DNA from: Callorhinus ursinus
Taxonomy: Eukaryota > Chordata > Mammalia > Carnivora > Otariidae
Length of the DNA: 64,000 bases
Direction: 5' to 3'
Assembly (NCBI RefSeq): GCF_003265705.1
Contig: NW_020313045.1
Span: forward strand, 2,156,759-2,220,758
Shown here piece after piece: positions 43,241 through 60,049 of the stretch. The notes below the pieces were generated by a model that made no database searches, was not told the DNA's origin, and saw nothing but the letters and a program-made list of their open reading frames with translations. The first letter of the stretch is position 1; each line of letters opens with the position of its first letter. Made by a program: the position numbers and the translations under genes.

Positions 43241-44161
43241 GTTAAACTGGATTGGATCGACTTGTCAGTTTTGTACATAATTCAGGCCAGCCAGGAGGCA
43301 AAAAGGAGAGACCACACTTCCACAGAGAGAAACTTAATGTGCTAGTCTTAGAACCAGAGCAGATCCACAGAAGTAATTTCCACAAACTGCTTTACTCGCT
43401 GCACCCAGATCACAGTTCTGAAGCTGATTCGCTTTAGAAAAGGTTCTAACAGCTAGATTGTGGAGCCCTAACGAAGATGGATCCATCCAAAGTGGATCCA
43501 GTCCTGGAGATAAACGAGATGGTAAAGGTTATGGTGACTATGGTCAGTGATAAGATGGTCAATAATAAAATGGTTCTCTTGTCCAGAAAAAGGGCTAACT
43601 TGGCAGGTTTTTGAGCTGACAAAGCCCAATATGGGGAAGACATGTATATAAAGCCATCTAGATCTAGCGAGTTCATTTTAACCGGAAGCAAGTAGTTCCA
43701 AAAGCTTTTCTAAGAAACTGCCATAAACATTTTTGAAACTGTTCTCAGCACCATTTAAAGGCTCCTTGGACCCAAACAAAGTTGTCTGTTATGGGACTAT
43801 TGAAAATCCTATTTGAGCCTAGAAGTGGAGAAGCTGTACGTAGACAGAGTTTCCATTTAATCAGTGACATTCCCATCCAGTGTGCAATGCTCAGAGACGC
43901 TGTAACGGAGGAGATGAGAAGGGGAGAAGGAATGGGGAGGGGGTCTCCCAAAACAAATAAGCAGGGCCACCTGCAAATAAACAAAGGGCTGGGCCTACCC
44001 AGGGGAGCAGGGAAATGGGCCCGGCTTTATTCTCATGACAACTTCATTTGAAGCTCCCTTCCTTCAATATGCCATATACCCCTAACAGGCCCGTGAGCTC
44101 CTTCCCACTTAAAGGGGCTAAGTGATTACATAGACCATGTTTTTAAATCCCCTAATAAGAA
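43241..44161. other. Unique sequence
   Basis: No gene or interspersed repeat recognised. Small frames on both strands only. Confidence 0.5.
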
Positions 44162-44988
44162 CCTAATGGCCTTAAATAAGCACATGAAAAGATGTTCAAG
44201 ACATCATTCATCATCAGGGAAATGCAAATCAAAACCACAGTAACAACCCTAGGATATCTGTAATCCAAAAAACAAAGGAAAGTAAGTGTCGGTGAGGTTG
44301 TAGAGAATCTGCAAGCCTTGTGTATGACTGCTAGGAGCGTAAAAGGGGGCAGCAGATGTGGAAAACAGTCCAGCAAGTCCTCAAGCGATGGTATGACTCA
44401 GCAAGTCCACTCCTGGGTTTACATTCAGAGGACCAGAAAATGTGCCACTCAAAAACTTGTACACAAATGTACACAGCAGGGTGATTCAGAACAGCTGCAC
44501 AGTCCAATGTCCAGCGGCCAGTGAATGGATAAATAAAATGTGGTCTAGTCATAGTGGAATATTACTTGGCAATAAAAAGGAATGGAGTACTTATATAGGG
44601 CTACAACACAGATCAACCCTGAAAACATTGTGTGAAGTAAAAGAAGCCGGATACAAAAAAGTCACACAGTGTAGGATTCCATTTACATGAAATGTTCAGA
44701 ACAGGCGAATCCACAGAGACACAAAGTAGGTTGGTGCTTGCCAGGGACCTGGGGAGAAGGTGGGGGGGGGTACTAAGAGTGGCTGTTAACAGGTCTGGGG
44801 TTTCATTCTGGGGTAACGGAAATGTTCCGGAATTGGATAATGGTGATGGTTGCCCAGTCTTGTGAATATACTAAAAAAAGAAAAAAATCACTTAATTGTA
44901 AATTTTAAAATGATTAATTTTATGTTACATGAAATTTTATATTTTGTGAATTATATCTTGATTGGGAAAAAAAAAACCCTAATGGCCT
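44162..44988 (+). mobile_element. 5'-truncated L1 with target-site duplication
   Basis: The 11-base direct repeat 'cctaatggcct' (44162-44172, 44978-44988) brackets about 805 bases of L1. First comes the degraded end of ORF2 and the 3' UTR start ('agggaaatgcaaatcaaaac', 'gtgaatggataaataaaatg', 'tggaatattacttggcaata'), then the 'ggttggtgcttgccagggacc' segment and a G run at 44762-44770, ending in an A run. Open frames are remnants. The duplication fixes both ends and shows a single insertion event. Confidence 0.92.
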
Positions 44989-50671
<5,683 letters not shown>

Positions 50672-51302
50672 TAAAGTTGGTGTGGCTTCTCAATGGAATA
50701 TTATGCAGCCATCAAAAGGAATGAGATCTTGCCATTTGCAACGACGTGGATGGAACTGGAGGGTGTTATGCTGAGTGAAATAAGTCAATCAGAGAAAGAC
50801 ATGTATCATATGACCTCACTGATATGAGGAATTCTTAATCTCAGGAACAAACTAAGGGTTGCTGGAGTGGTCGGGGGTGGGAGGGATGGGGTGGCTGGGT
50901 GATAGACATTGGGGAAGATATGTGCTACGGTGAGCGCTGTGAATTGTGTAAGACTGTTGAATCACAGATCTGTACTTCTGAAACAAATAACGCAACATAT
51001 TTTAAGAAAAAAGAAAAAGAAGAAGATAGCAGGAGAGGAAGAATGAAGGGGAGTAAGTCAGAGGGGGAGACGAACCAGGAGAGATGATGGATTCTGAAAA
51101 ACAAACTGAGGTTTCTAGAGGGGAGGAGGGTAGGGGGATGGGTTAGCCTGGTGATGGGTATTAAAGAGGGCACATTCTGCGTGGAGCACTGGGTGTTATG
51201 AACAAACAATGAATCATGGAACACTACACCAAAACAAATTATGTAATATATGGTGATTAACATAACAATACAAAATTAAAAGATAAAGTTGGTGTGGCTT
51301 CT
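50672..51302 (+). mobile_element. Young carnivore L1, 5'-truncated, with perfect 19-base target-site duplication
   Basis: A perfect 19-base repeat (50672-50690, 51284-51302) brackets 593 bases. The insert begins in the end of ORF2 ('caatggaatattatgcagcc', 'aacgacgtggatggaactgg', 'gagtgaaataagtcaatcag') and runs through the carnivore L1 3' UTR. It includes a purine-rich part at about 51005-51075 and the terminal 'cactacaccaaaacaaatta', 'atggtgattaacataacaat'. The poly-A tail is very short. The insertion site 'attt/aaag' suits the L1 endonuclease. The perfect duplication implies a recent insertion. Confidence 0.96.
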
Positions 51303-51539
51303 TGGGAGATGTTATACCCAAAGCAAATACTAAAAGGAATCAACCTGTTACTTTCTTTGTACTGGTTGCTTATCTGACTGATGCCAATGCCTTCATTCAC
51401 TTAAAGAGCACACTCACCATTTGGTCCTCACGTAACTTGAAATACTACTTCCTTACTCCTCTATGGCATTCGGCAGTGTATACCAAATGCCGTCCATGAC
51501 AGCCTTGAGAAGAGGTGTAATGAACATCTGTTGTCTGGC
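51303..51539. other. Unique spacer
   Basis: Nothing recognised between the L1 duplication and the LTR-like segment. Confidence 0.4.
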
Positions 51540-51950
51540 TGCCTTCTATCCAGACCCCGTCCCCCTTTATGTAACAACATCAAACCTTCTCTTAGGGAAG
51601 TCTTTTATTGTATGCAGTCTTAGAGAGACTGCCAACTAAATAAAGTGTCCCGCTCTCTCCCATGAAGGATGTGGGCCAGGCCAACCTGATTCGCTTTTCC
51701 AGGACTTGAGACACTTAAGAAGAATGACAAAGAAAGGGAAAAAACTTGGAGGCCATTTATCAATTTCCTTAGTTCCTACCACCTGTGGTCCTCAAAGTAT
51801 TCCTGGTTTCCTGAACTTTCTGAGTAGAGATCATTCCTCTTCTTTGGATACCATGGAGTTATCCAATATCCTCTGAATCAAGTCCCATTTGGTTCAAATT
51901 CACCAGAATCTTGTTTCTGTTGCTTACAGTCAAAAAGCCTAACTGATACA
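51540..51950 (+). mobile_element. Possible old endogenous-retrovirus LTR fragment
   Basis: The 3' part 'ttgtttctgttgcttacagtc' followed by 'agcctaactgatacagaaa', and upstream 'gggccaggccaacctgattc', resemble the end of old ERVL-class solo LTRs. It is heavily decayed, without coding capacity and without a recognisable partner LTR. It could also be chance similarity. Confidence 0.4.
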
Positions 51951-52929
51951 GAAAGATAAGATGGGAAATAGTATCTCCTCTGTTAAAGGATCCAGGATAA
52001 TATGACTAGCACTAGCCCAGAAAAGGACCCTGATCTCTGCCTCCTGGGTCCAGAATAACATCTACTAGACCAGGCCATATACCCAGTCGGACACTCTGAG
52101 CTTCGAGAGCGATGACATTTTTAGCCCTCTAGCACAGGAAGAAATGCTCATATTCTCTAGGTGCTTCTCCTGCATGAAGCCCAGGCTCCAAGTGGCTAAA
52201 GCAGGAGTTGCAAATGCAAATACCTGCCAGAGCCAGAAAGGTAACATGAATGAGTTAAGCAAGATGACCTGATGAGAGCATGTGCTCTGCGCAAAAAAGG
52301 CAGTCACTGTTCAGCAACAGCCAACTCCACCATTCCGAAAAGCTGTCTCGGTGGTGCCGGATTCGTGAATTTTCAAAATAAACAAGACATCTGTCTTGAT
52401 TTTTTTTTTTTTTTTTTTACGTGAGATCTCCTGACTTGTACATGCTGGAAACTCATTTTTTTAAACTGTTAAAATACCACGTGGCCAAACAAGAAATGCC
52501 AGTGACTGAAAAGAACTCAGGCAGCTGCTCACTGGTGACCTCTAATGTAAAAGACGTCTAATTTTGGAGAGGTGCTAGCATCGATGGGTACTCTAGCAAA
52601 AGCAGCGCCCCTTGTCTGTGATGCCCTACCTCAAGTATTTAAAGTTGGAAGGAACCTCAAAATGTCTTGTAATTTATCACTATGTCTATAGGTACATATT
52701 ATTTTCCCAAAATAATAAGCAAAATGTTTCAAATAGAAAAGTACACATCCAGAGGACTCCAAGGACATAAATAAAATAAATTCTCCTTGTGACTGTATTA
52801 AAATAACTTTTTTAAAAAAGTCATTTATCTCTTCTTTACCTTTTGCATCATTTAAATTTTATCCAGAGGCCCTTGGTTTCCCTGATCAGCCTCTGAGAGG
52901 CGAAGGAGAAAGGATTTAAGAAAGCAAGT
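51951..52929. other. Unique sequence
   Basis: No gene recognised. Could include unrecognised old LTR-related DNA up to about 52330. A T run of about 19 lies at 52400-52418. Confidence 0.45.
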
Positions 52930-53025
52930 TTCACAATGTCGAGGACCCTGTTTATTTCACTACTGCATCCCAGTGCTTGCCTAATGATTTTATAAATATT
53001 TGTCAAATCAGTAAATAAAGAAGGA
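52930..53025 (+). mobile_element. L2 LINE 3' end
   Basis: 'ctgtttatttcactactgca', 'tcccagtgcttgcctaatga' and 'taaatatttgtcaaatcag' match the L2 terminus with moderate divergence. Confidence 0.55.
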
Positions 53026-53382
53026 ACTTGAAAAACAAGTATTGCAAAAACTAAGAGCAAGAGAAGACTGTCTTTTGAGACTTTACTATTAGATAAACTT
53101 GTAAACTCATACAATATACTAAGAGACAGTTACGTGCTTTACCAAGGTGCTCTCTCCACTTGACAAAAGGCTCCACTTCGAGGTCTATTTAAATAAATAG
53201 TCCCAGTAGTGCAGAATCTCCCAAACTTCAGTCATTCCAGCACAGTCTCAAAATTCTTGCCACGTTTGTGAATGAGGTATACAATATTTGGTATTTTTAT
53301 TTCAAATGACCCACATTTTAAAGTATAAAGTAAATTAGCTTCAAAAGAAAATTGGAAAACCACTGGTACCTGTCTTAAATGA
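53026..53382. other. Unique spacer
   Basis: AT-rich and single-copy in appearance. No feature recognised before the SINE nest. Confidence 0.5.
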
Positions 53383-53399
53383 AAAGATAACTGCAAAAA

Positions 53400-53588
53400 T
53401 AGGGGTGCCTGGGTGGCTCAGTTAGTTCTAAGTGGCTGCCTTTGGCTCAGGTCATGATCCCAGGGCCCTGGGGTCGAGCCCCACATCGGGCTCCCTGCTC
53501 AGTGGGGAGCCTGCTTCTCCCTCTCCCTCTGCTGCTCCCCCTACTTGTGCTTTCTCTCTCTCTAACAAATAGAATCTTTTCTTTTTTT
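53400..53588 (+). mobile_element. Carnivore tRNA-Lys SINE
   Basis: Head 'ggggtgcctgggtggctcag', then a local expansion 'ttagttctaagtggctgcc', B-box region 'gtcgagccccacatcggg', 'ctgctcagtggggagcctg', CT-rich part and 'aatagaatctttt'. Exact 17-base duplication 'aaagataactgcaaaaa' at 53383-53399 and 53589-53605. The tail is T-rich rather than A-rich, so it has decayed. Confidence 0.95.
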
Positions 53589-53627
53589 AAAGATAACTGC
53601 AAAAACAATATATTAAAAACAAGGCTA

Positions 53628-54038
53628 GGAGCGCCTGGGTGGCTCAGTCGGTTAAGCAGCTGCCTTCGGCTCAGGTCATGATCCCAGGGTCCTGGGATCG
53701 AGCCCCGCATCGGGCTCCCTGCTCAGCAGAGAGCCTGCTTCTCCCTTTCCCTCTGCCTGCCACTCTGCCTACTTGTGCTCTCTATCTCTCTGTCAAATAA
53801 ATAAATTTTTTTAAAGATTTTATTTATTTATTTGACAGAGAGAGACACAGCCAGAGAGGGAACATAAGCAGGGGGAACGAGAGAGGGAGAAGCAGGCTTC
53901 CCGTGGAGCAAGGAGCCCGATGTGGGACTCGATCCCAGGACCCTGGGATCATGACCTGTGCCGAAGGCAGACGCTTAATGACTGAGCCACCCAGTCACCC
54001 TCAAATAAATAAATTAAAAAAAAAATCTTAAAGAAAAA
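53628..54038 (+). mobile_element. Carnivore SINE split by a second SINE
   Basis: Plus-strand SINE: head 'gagcgcctgggtggctcag', B-box region 'gatcgagccccgcatcggg', 'ctgctcagcagagagcctg', CT part, 'caaataaataaatt'. Its body ends near 53807 and its tail resumes at 54001-54038 after an inserted minus-strand SINE. Exact 12-base outer duplication 'aaaacaaggcta' at 53616-53627 and 54039-54050 proves that both parts belong to one insertion. Confidence 0.95.
53808..54000 (-). mobile_element. Carnivore SINE nested in the tail of another SINE
   Basis: Minus-strand copy with T-rich start, GA-rich tract, 'agcaaggagcccgatgtggg', B-box region and head ending 'gagccacccagtcaccc'. Exact 15-base inner duplication 'tcaaataaataaatt' at 53793-53807 and 54001-54015, so it inserted into the A-rich tail of the plus-strand SINE. 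Together they make a near-continuous inverted pair. Confidence 0.95.
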
Positions 54039-54050
54039 AAAACAAGGCTA

Positions 54051-54554
54051 TATGTTGATTTCATTCTAGATAGATGTTGCTTGCTGAAGGCTCTGGGACC
54101 GAAGCCTACTGTGTCGTTGTAAATGAGGCCATTAACAAGTCTTGGTGAAAGTTAAAGACACGAAGACCTCCTTGACACAAAGATGTGGACTGAAAAGGAG
54201 CTGAAAAGGGGGTTCAATTTCTCAGTGTGATCCCCACTATCTGCGGGGTCCTGGAGCGCCACCTAGCGTTCCCCTGGTTAACACCCATGGTCCACATCCC
54301 AAGCTCTGGATGCACCACCTTACTACAATGATTTTCCAACACTTCACAAATAAAGCTCTTTTTTCTCCAAGTGTATTCTTACAGGGAACTCAATATATAA
54401 AACGAAACAAAACTGGAGCAGTTCTCTTTGAAGAAGCTGCTATGGAGGACCTAAAAGCTCCCTTTGTCATGGGGCATCTCTTCAAAACCCCAAGGAACTA
54501 TGAAACACAATTTGCCAACCTCAACCGAGAGCATTTAAAATAGCGTTCAAATTT
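54051..54554. other. Unique spacer
   Basis: A 77-codon open frame (54310-54543) is unsupported. No repeat recognised. Confidence 0.45.
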
Positions 54555-55195
54555 TTTAAAGTTTATACATTGTTGGTGGGAATGCAAAACACTGCCATTG
54601 TGGTAAGCAGTTTGGCAGTTTCTTACAAAGTTACACATACACACTTGACATATGACCCATCGATCCCATTTCTGGGGATTTAGCTAAAGAAATAGAAGCT
54701 TATGTGTACACAAAAACTGCTACAAAAATGTTCATAGCAGCTTTATTCATAACTGCCCCAAACTGGAAACAACCTCAATGCCCTACAAAGGGTAAATGGA
54801 TAAACACACTGTGGTACATCCACACAAAGGAATACCGCTCAGCAGTAAAAAAGGACAAGCAATTGATAGACGCAGCCACTTGTCTGAATCTCAGGCATAC
54901 TGAGTGAAAGAGGCTGGTCTCCAAAGATTAAACACTGTGTGATTCCATACACTAAACATTCTGGAAAAGACAAATTACAGGGATAGAGAACAGACTGATG
55001 GTTGCCAGGGATCAACATAGGTGAGGGTTTGTTACAAAGAGGCAACATAAGGGAATTTTTGGAATGACAGAACTATTCTGTATCCCCACTGTGGTGGCGG
55101 TTACGTAAGTTTATACATACTTTAAAACTCATAGCACTGTATATCCCCAAAAGTCCATTTCATCATATGAAATAAAATTTAATTGTTAAAATTCA
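54555..55195 (+). mobile_element. Old L1 3'-region fragment
   Basis: Collinear L1 3' features on the plus strand: 'cattgttggtgggaatgcaaa', 'tgttcatagcagctttattc', 'ggataaacacactgtggtac', 'aatggataaac'-type repeats, 'gactgatggttgccagggat', and the end 'caaaagtccatttcatcat'. Diverged, with no clear A tail or target duplication. An L1M-age copy. Confidence 0.85.
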
Positions 55196-55581
55196 TTTTC
55201 ATCACATTTTTAAGACAAAAAGAATGCAGAAAGCAAATGTACATATAAATACATCTGAATAAGTAGTGAATAAAAAATAGAACTATATCTAGATTACGAA
55301 ACAAATTCTGTTACCAAAAAAATCTTTTCAAGATATTAGAAAAGGATGGGTGAATTTAGATTGAGCATTCAGACCCTTAATTATAGTATTTCATAAAATT
55401 TAGAATGAAAAGAAGCCATTGCATAAAAGTTAATTCCAGAGTGTCAAAGAGCATTCTTTTGACAAGAATTAACAGTGATATTTTTCTCCTTATACTAGTG
55501 TTGGCTCCTTAAGGGTTGACTGTATGCAGGAAATGTTAATAGCCCATTTCCCCATCAGTAGTAACACAGAACTGTCTTCAA
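55196..55581. other. Unique AT-rich spacer
   Basis: Nothing recognised. Confidence 0.5.
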
Positions 55582-55598
55582 ACAAGTACCAATTTTTA

Positions 55599-55804
55599 TT
55601 TATTTATTTTTTATTTTTTTCATTTTTTATTTATTTATTTGACAGAGACACAGCCAGAGAGGGAACACAAGTAGGGGGAGTGAGAAAGGGAGAAGCAGGC
55701 TTCCTGCCGAGCGGGGAGCCCGATGCGGGGCTCGATCCCAGGACCCTGGGATCATGACCTGAGTCGAAGGCAGACGTTTAATGACTGAGCCACCCAGGCG
55801 CCCC
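55599..55804 (-). mobile_element. Carnivore tRNA-Lys SINE, minus strand
   Basis: On the minus strand, 'ggggcgcctgggtggctcag', B-box region 'gatcgagccccgcatcggg', 'ccgctcggcaggaagcctg' and a long A-rich tail (plus-strand ATTT repeats at 55596-55640). Exact 17-base duplication 'acaagtaccaattttta' at 55582-55598 and 55805-55821. Confidence 0.97.
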
Positions 55805-55821
55805 ACAAGTACCAATTTTTA

Positions 55822-56399
55822 AACAGTCTCCTGTTACCGAAAATACTCCCTCCCCTCTCCTCAAAATAGAGGGCAAGTAAATCAGGGGTTTAGAAATGAT
55901 GCTCTGGGGGTTAGATTTCATTTCATTAGTAATTCTTTTTCAACAGAAATTGATGAAAATGCTGGCCTGTCAGGAAAAGACTGGCAATATTCTTAAGGCT
56001 GTTAGTTGCCCAGATCCTGGCTGTCACCTCCTAGCTGTGGGCCTTTATCCCAACTGCAAAATGATGATGACACCAGAGCCTCTCCACGGGTTCTTGTGAG
56101 GAGGAGGTGCCCAGACATACGCCACTATGATTGGGATTGTTTCAAACTCACGAATCAGTCTCGTGCTAGGTTGTACTATTTCAACGAAAACATTCCTGCC
56201 AGTATCTATGACTTCACATGGAACATTTGAAAAGGCAATCAGGCAGCCACTGAAGGATCACCACCAGAAGAACCACTGAAGGATCACCACCAGAAGAAGC
56301 CTCTACCAGGAGCCAGAGGCACTTGCATCCCCCTAGTGGTAGAAAATCTTTACCCTCTGCCGGTGGGTTTTATTTTTAGAGTCAGTCCTGGTCTTCCTT
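55822..56399. other. Unique sequence with MIR fragment and tandem duplication
   Basis: 56000-56100 has a plus-strand MIR-like core ('cctagctgtgggcctttatc', 'ccaactgcaaaatgatgatg'). A 26-base unit is duplicated exactly at 56247-56298. No gene recognised. Confidence 0.5.
56247..56298. repeat. Perfect tandem duplication, 26-base unit x 2
   Basis: The unit starting 'ccactgaaggatcaccacc' occupies 56247-56272 and repeats without change at 56273-56298. Recent local duplication in otherwise unique DNA. Confidence 0.92.
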
Positions 56400-57060
56400 G
56401 ACACCGTTCTCTCTCAGGCTACCACCCAATACGTGTCCTGACCTTCTTCATCTCCTCTGGGGGTTCCTCGACTGTTGCTGGCCCAGGGCTAGAGCCCTGG
56501 TTCTCATGTGAAGTCTTCTGTTTGCTCTCTCTGGGAGTGACCCCCCCCTCCAGTGTCCCTAAGGTTCCCCTATAGACTGATGACTTTGAGCAGATCATCT
56601 CAGCCAAGCTCTGGCCCCATATAGCCCCTGACTGCCTATCCCTCCTTAAATATACCCTTCAAACATGGAGTCTCAACTTCAGCTTGCCCACATCTGAACT
56701 ATCATTGCTTTCCCAACGCTTCCCTCTTCAGTGACCTGCTCTTTCTCCTGTATTTCACTAGAAGGGCAAATGGCACCACTATAAACTCCATCGCCCAATC
56801 CAGATGGCCAGGGCTCATCCTATTGGCCTCCCTCTCCTTTCCCTGCACTCCCAGTACCTAAACTTTAAATCCTGTCATTCCTCTCTGTTCAATATCACTC
56901 AAACTTATTTTTTCCCCACTGCCACAGGCTGAGTTCAGACCCATCTCTTGTCTGGACCATGCAGTGGCGTCCAAACTACTCTCTCTCTGAGTCCATCTCA
57001 CCCCCTCACGAATGTTCCTCCTCCAAGAGGGCTATCTCAGGGTTAAAGGAAACAAGGAGC
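56400..57060 (+). mobile_element. Long L2 LINE fragment, end of ORF2
   Basis: C/T-rich sequence with the L2 ORF2-end pattern: 'atcattgctttcccaacgct', 'ggcaccactataaactccat', 'ctttaaatcctgtcattcct', 'actgccacaggctgagttc', 'gaccatgcagtggcgtcc'. Frame lost through stops and gaps. Together with 57420-57720 it is the longest L2 piece in the window. Confidence 0.75.
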
Positions 57061-57362
57061 TTCAACCTCCAAAACCTCACCTAAACCAGAGGAGCTCTGT
57101 TCGTATATGCTTCACTTGTTGTCATTTGAGACCAAAACAAACCAACCAACAAACAAAAAACCTTAACTTTTTTTAGAAGCCGGAATTCTTAACCTGACCA
57201 AAATAACCACACCAAAACAACACTCCTGGTCACTTCTCAAATTTTATCTCTTGCCATCTCCCAATCCATTTAGAACCAATGTCAGTTCCCTGAAAATACA
57301 TGGCCGTTCTACACGATACATTTACTTGTTGCGTAACTGGCCAGCAACTACTAATTCTTTAT
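57061..57362. other. Poorly recognised segment within the L2
   Basis: Lies between two L2 parts. Some of it ('gccatctcccaatccattta') may be L2. No gene. Confidence 0.4.
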
Positions 57363-57431
57363 GAAACACCTCCAAAAAAAAAAAAAAAAAAAAGAGAGAA
57401 AGAGAGAGAGAGAGAAAGAAAGAAACACCTC
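57363..57431 (+). mobile_element. Tail-only insertion flanked by a target duplication
   Basis: The 10-base repeat 'gaaacacctc' at 57363-57372 and 57422-57431 brackets only A19 or so followed by a GAGAGAAAGAGAG tract (57373-57421). Removing one copy plus the tract restores a continuous L2 sequence. This looks like a reverse-transcribed poly-A/GA tail with no element body. Confidence 0.65.
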
Positions 57432-57720
57432 AAATAACACCTCCTCTATGAAGTTCTCCACGAACCGAATCCCTCCTCCCAATTACATAGAGTTGGCCAC
57501 CCCTCCTTACGTGGCGCTGCTGAACATCTCACAAACCATGCCACGCTCTGTTGCTCTTATTTACTCACTGGATGCTTCCTCCTCCAGAACGGGAGCTCTG
57601 TTAGAGCAGTAGGCCACTGCCCATTTCCTCCCAGTACCCTCCAAGGTGCCTACTTTGGCACCGTGTCATGAAAACAGACTCCTGAGAGATGCTTGTTGAA
57701 TAAATGAAAGCAAATGACAT
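57420..57720 (+). mobile_element. L2 LINE 3' end
   Basis: 'taacacctcctctatgaagt', 'tctccacgaaccgaatccct', 'agaacgggagctctgttaga', 'agatgcttgttgaataaatg' form a good L2 3' terminus with the characteristic TGAATAAATGAA-type end. Confidence 0.8.
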
Positions 57721-58273
57721 GCCAGAGCATGTCTGGTAAATAAGATGAACTATCAAGCCACTGAGTACTATTTGAGATCAAAAACAATATGTGAGACAAG
57801 CTCTGGTTGGATGCAAACTGTACCTGATGAGAATTCTAAGAAAAATGTTGTGGAAACGATTTTTAAACAATGGCATCAAGAAAAATAAGGCTATGCAATC
57901 CCCAGGTGACCACGTAGAAGGGCAACACATATCTGGAAGGATGTATCTGAAAGTACCTCTAAAAGTTTTACTACACTGGGATCCCATGTAATCTTTCCAG
58001 ACCCTCCTAATAAGCCAAGAAGTCTCATTTTCTCCATTTCAAAGACAAAAAACCTGCTTTGGACTCTGGCAACCGACAGTATCCTAAGGACCTGTAAGAA
58101 TTCCCCAGTGTTTTCAGCTTCTCCTGGCTCAAAACTTTATGCATAAAACCAAAGAAAAAATCCACAACCAGAGAGGACAAGGAAGGAGGGAAGAAGGGAG
58201 GGAAGGAGAGAGGTTGATTTGAGAATGAAAAAGGAAAAACCAAAACTCTAAGGTTCTAAGAAGCCTTGAAATT
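57721..58273. other. Unique sequence
   Basis: No gene recognised. A purine-rich run at 58179-58212 (GGAAGGAGGGAAG type) is low complexity. Confidence 0.5.
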
Positions 58274-58466
58274 GGGGCGCCTGGGTGGTGCAGTCGGTTG
58301 AGTGGCCAACTGTTGGTTTGAGCTGAGGTCGTGAACTCGGGGTCACAGATCCAGTCCCGTGTCAGGCTCTGCGCTCAGTGGGAAGTGTGCTTGAGATTCT
58401 CTCTCCCTCTGCCCCTCCCGCTCATGTTCTGTCTCTAAAGTAAATAAATCTTAAAAAAAGGAAAAA
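58274..58466 (+). mobile_element. Older carnivore SINE
   Basis: 'ggggcgcctgggtggtgcag', then 'gagtggccaactgttggttt', 'gatccagtcccgtgtcagg', 'gtgcttgagattctctctcc', 'aaataaatcttaaaaaaagg'. Diverged middle and no clear target duplication, so older than most copies here. Confidence 0.92.
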
Positions 58467-60049
58467 AAAAGAAAGAAATCTCAAACTTTGGAAAAAATCT
58501 CCCAAGTAGGAATTTATTCAATTAAAACCAAGCAATTCACCTAATTCTTGGTGGATGTATCTGTACACTCAGTCACTGCCAGTATGTCCTAATTCTGGGT
58601 ACCATAAGGAAAGCACACATGGACGGACATGCCATCGACACAATTTGTAGCATACAAGGTTTTTGGACAGGAATCACGTTGAGCTTTAAAAGGAAAATTA
58701 CAGCATTTACTTCTTACTAATAATTCAACAGAAGTCGTTAATTCTTTTGGTTCCTTTCTGATATGGGGTAACAGCTTCTGAAACTCTGCTTTAATCCATC
58801 CTTCTTACAAATCAGAGAACTCTGCCTAAGGAAATGCACGGAAACACGAGGCATTCCACAAACATGGCTGGTAATCCCTCCGCTTTAGTTCATTAAAAAA
58901 AAAAAAAAAAATCTGCTGCTGTTTTTCCCATTTCAAAAGCCATATAAACACCAGGATGCCAGAACTGCATGCCTTTCCCGCCTTCCCATCTCCCAATCCT
59001 CACCAGCGCCAAAAAAGCAGTACCGTCATTATGGGGAAAATGCCCCGCCAAACACTTTTCACGTTAGGGCTGTATTTCCCCTCTGCACACACAAATTACT
59101 AAGATATGCTCGGACTGATAAAGAGGGCTAAAGGTTCAACTTGTGAAGAAACTTGGTTTAAGATGTTATCAGCTGGGAAAGCTATTTCCTCACATCAACA
59201 CTGCCACGGGCTGTCAAAAACCCAACCAGGGCTCCCCTCTTCAAAAGTCCAGGAACACTTTTTTTTTCTTTCTTTCTTTCCTTTTTTTTTTTTTTTTTTT
59301 TTAAAAAAGAAAGGCACAGAACCCACTGAGATAGCCTTAGTCCCATCAAAGAGAGGTCGATCTCAGGTCTTCCTTCATTTACTGATTGTCAGTTTAAGAT
59401 GGCTCTTTTGTGAGGCCTCCGGAGCTCAGTGCTGAGTGATGCCTTCACATTTGCTAAACTGGACTGGGCACCACCGAAGATCTCCAGCATGCTGGGATCC
59501 AGAGCCCAGCAGAACAAATAAACACGCCTTGCAGCCTTTTTGCCGACTTTATCTCCCTCTCCGGGAGCAGGAGGGTTTTGGGGGTGCTAATGTTTACACA
59601 ATGTTAAAACTTTCTTTCCCCTGTTTCCTGAATTTGAGAAGACACATCCTGGATGACCTCGGCTGAGAGATAACACCAAGTCACCGCTGGCTGCCCCGTC
59701 TATGGACTACTTCAGGCTGCTGTCTCCATCCCGCCCCTTCCCAGCCTCCGCCCTTCATGGCCGGCTCAGCAAGGAGAGCAGGAGAGGAGCTAGACTGTCT
59801 TGAATGGAAGGCACAAAGGCAGAAGTCTCCAAGAGGCTGCCTACACAGCAGCCTTTTATTTTAGTCCCACCTACAGATCCACTCGATTCAGTTCATCTCA
59901 AAGACCCACTTGATTTGAATGAACATTTCAGCCGAGTTTTTGCCAAAGGAGCCTCAAAAATGTACTAGTAAGCCATACTCTCGCCTTTTCCCATCATGTG
60001 CTATTGAACTAAGGGAGCTCCCGGAGAGTAATCAAGGATGATGCTGGTG
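58467..60049. other. Unique sequence with pyrimidine tract
   Basis: No gene recognised. An A run lies at 58895-58911 and a T/C tract at 59261-59302. The 109-codon plus-strand frame 59106-59435 reads through the T tract and is not credible. Confidence 0.5.

Noticed and set aside
50899..51263. Open frames across 50899-51263
   Set aside because: They lie in the purine-rich 3' UTR of a truncated L1 and encode nothing recognisable.
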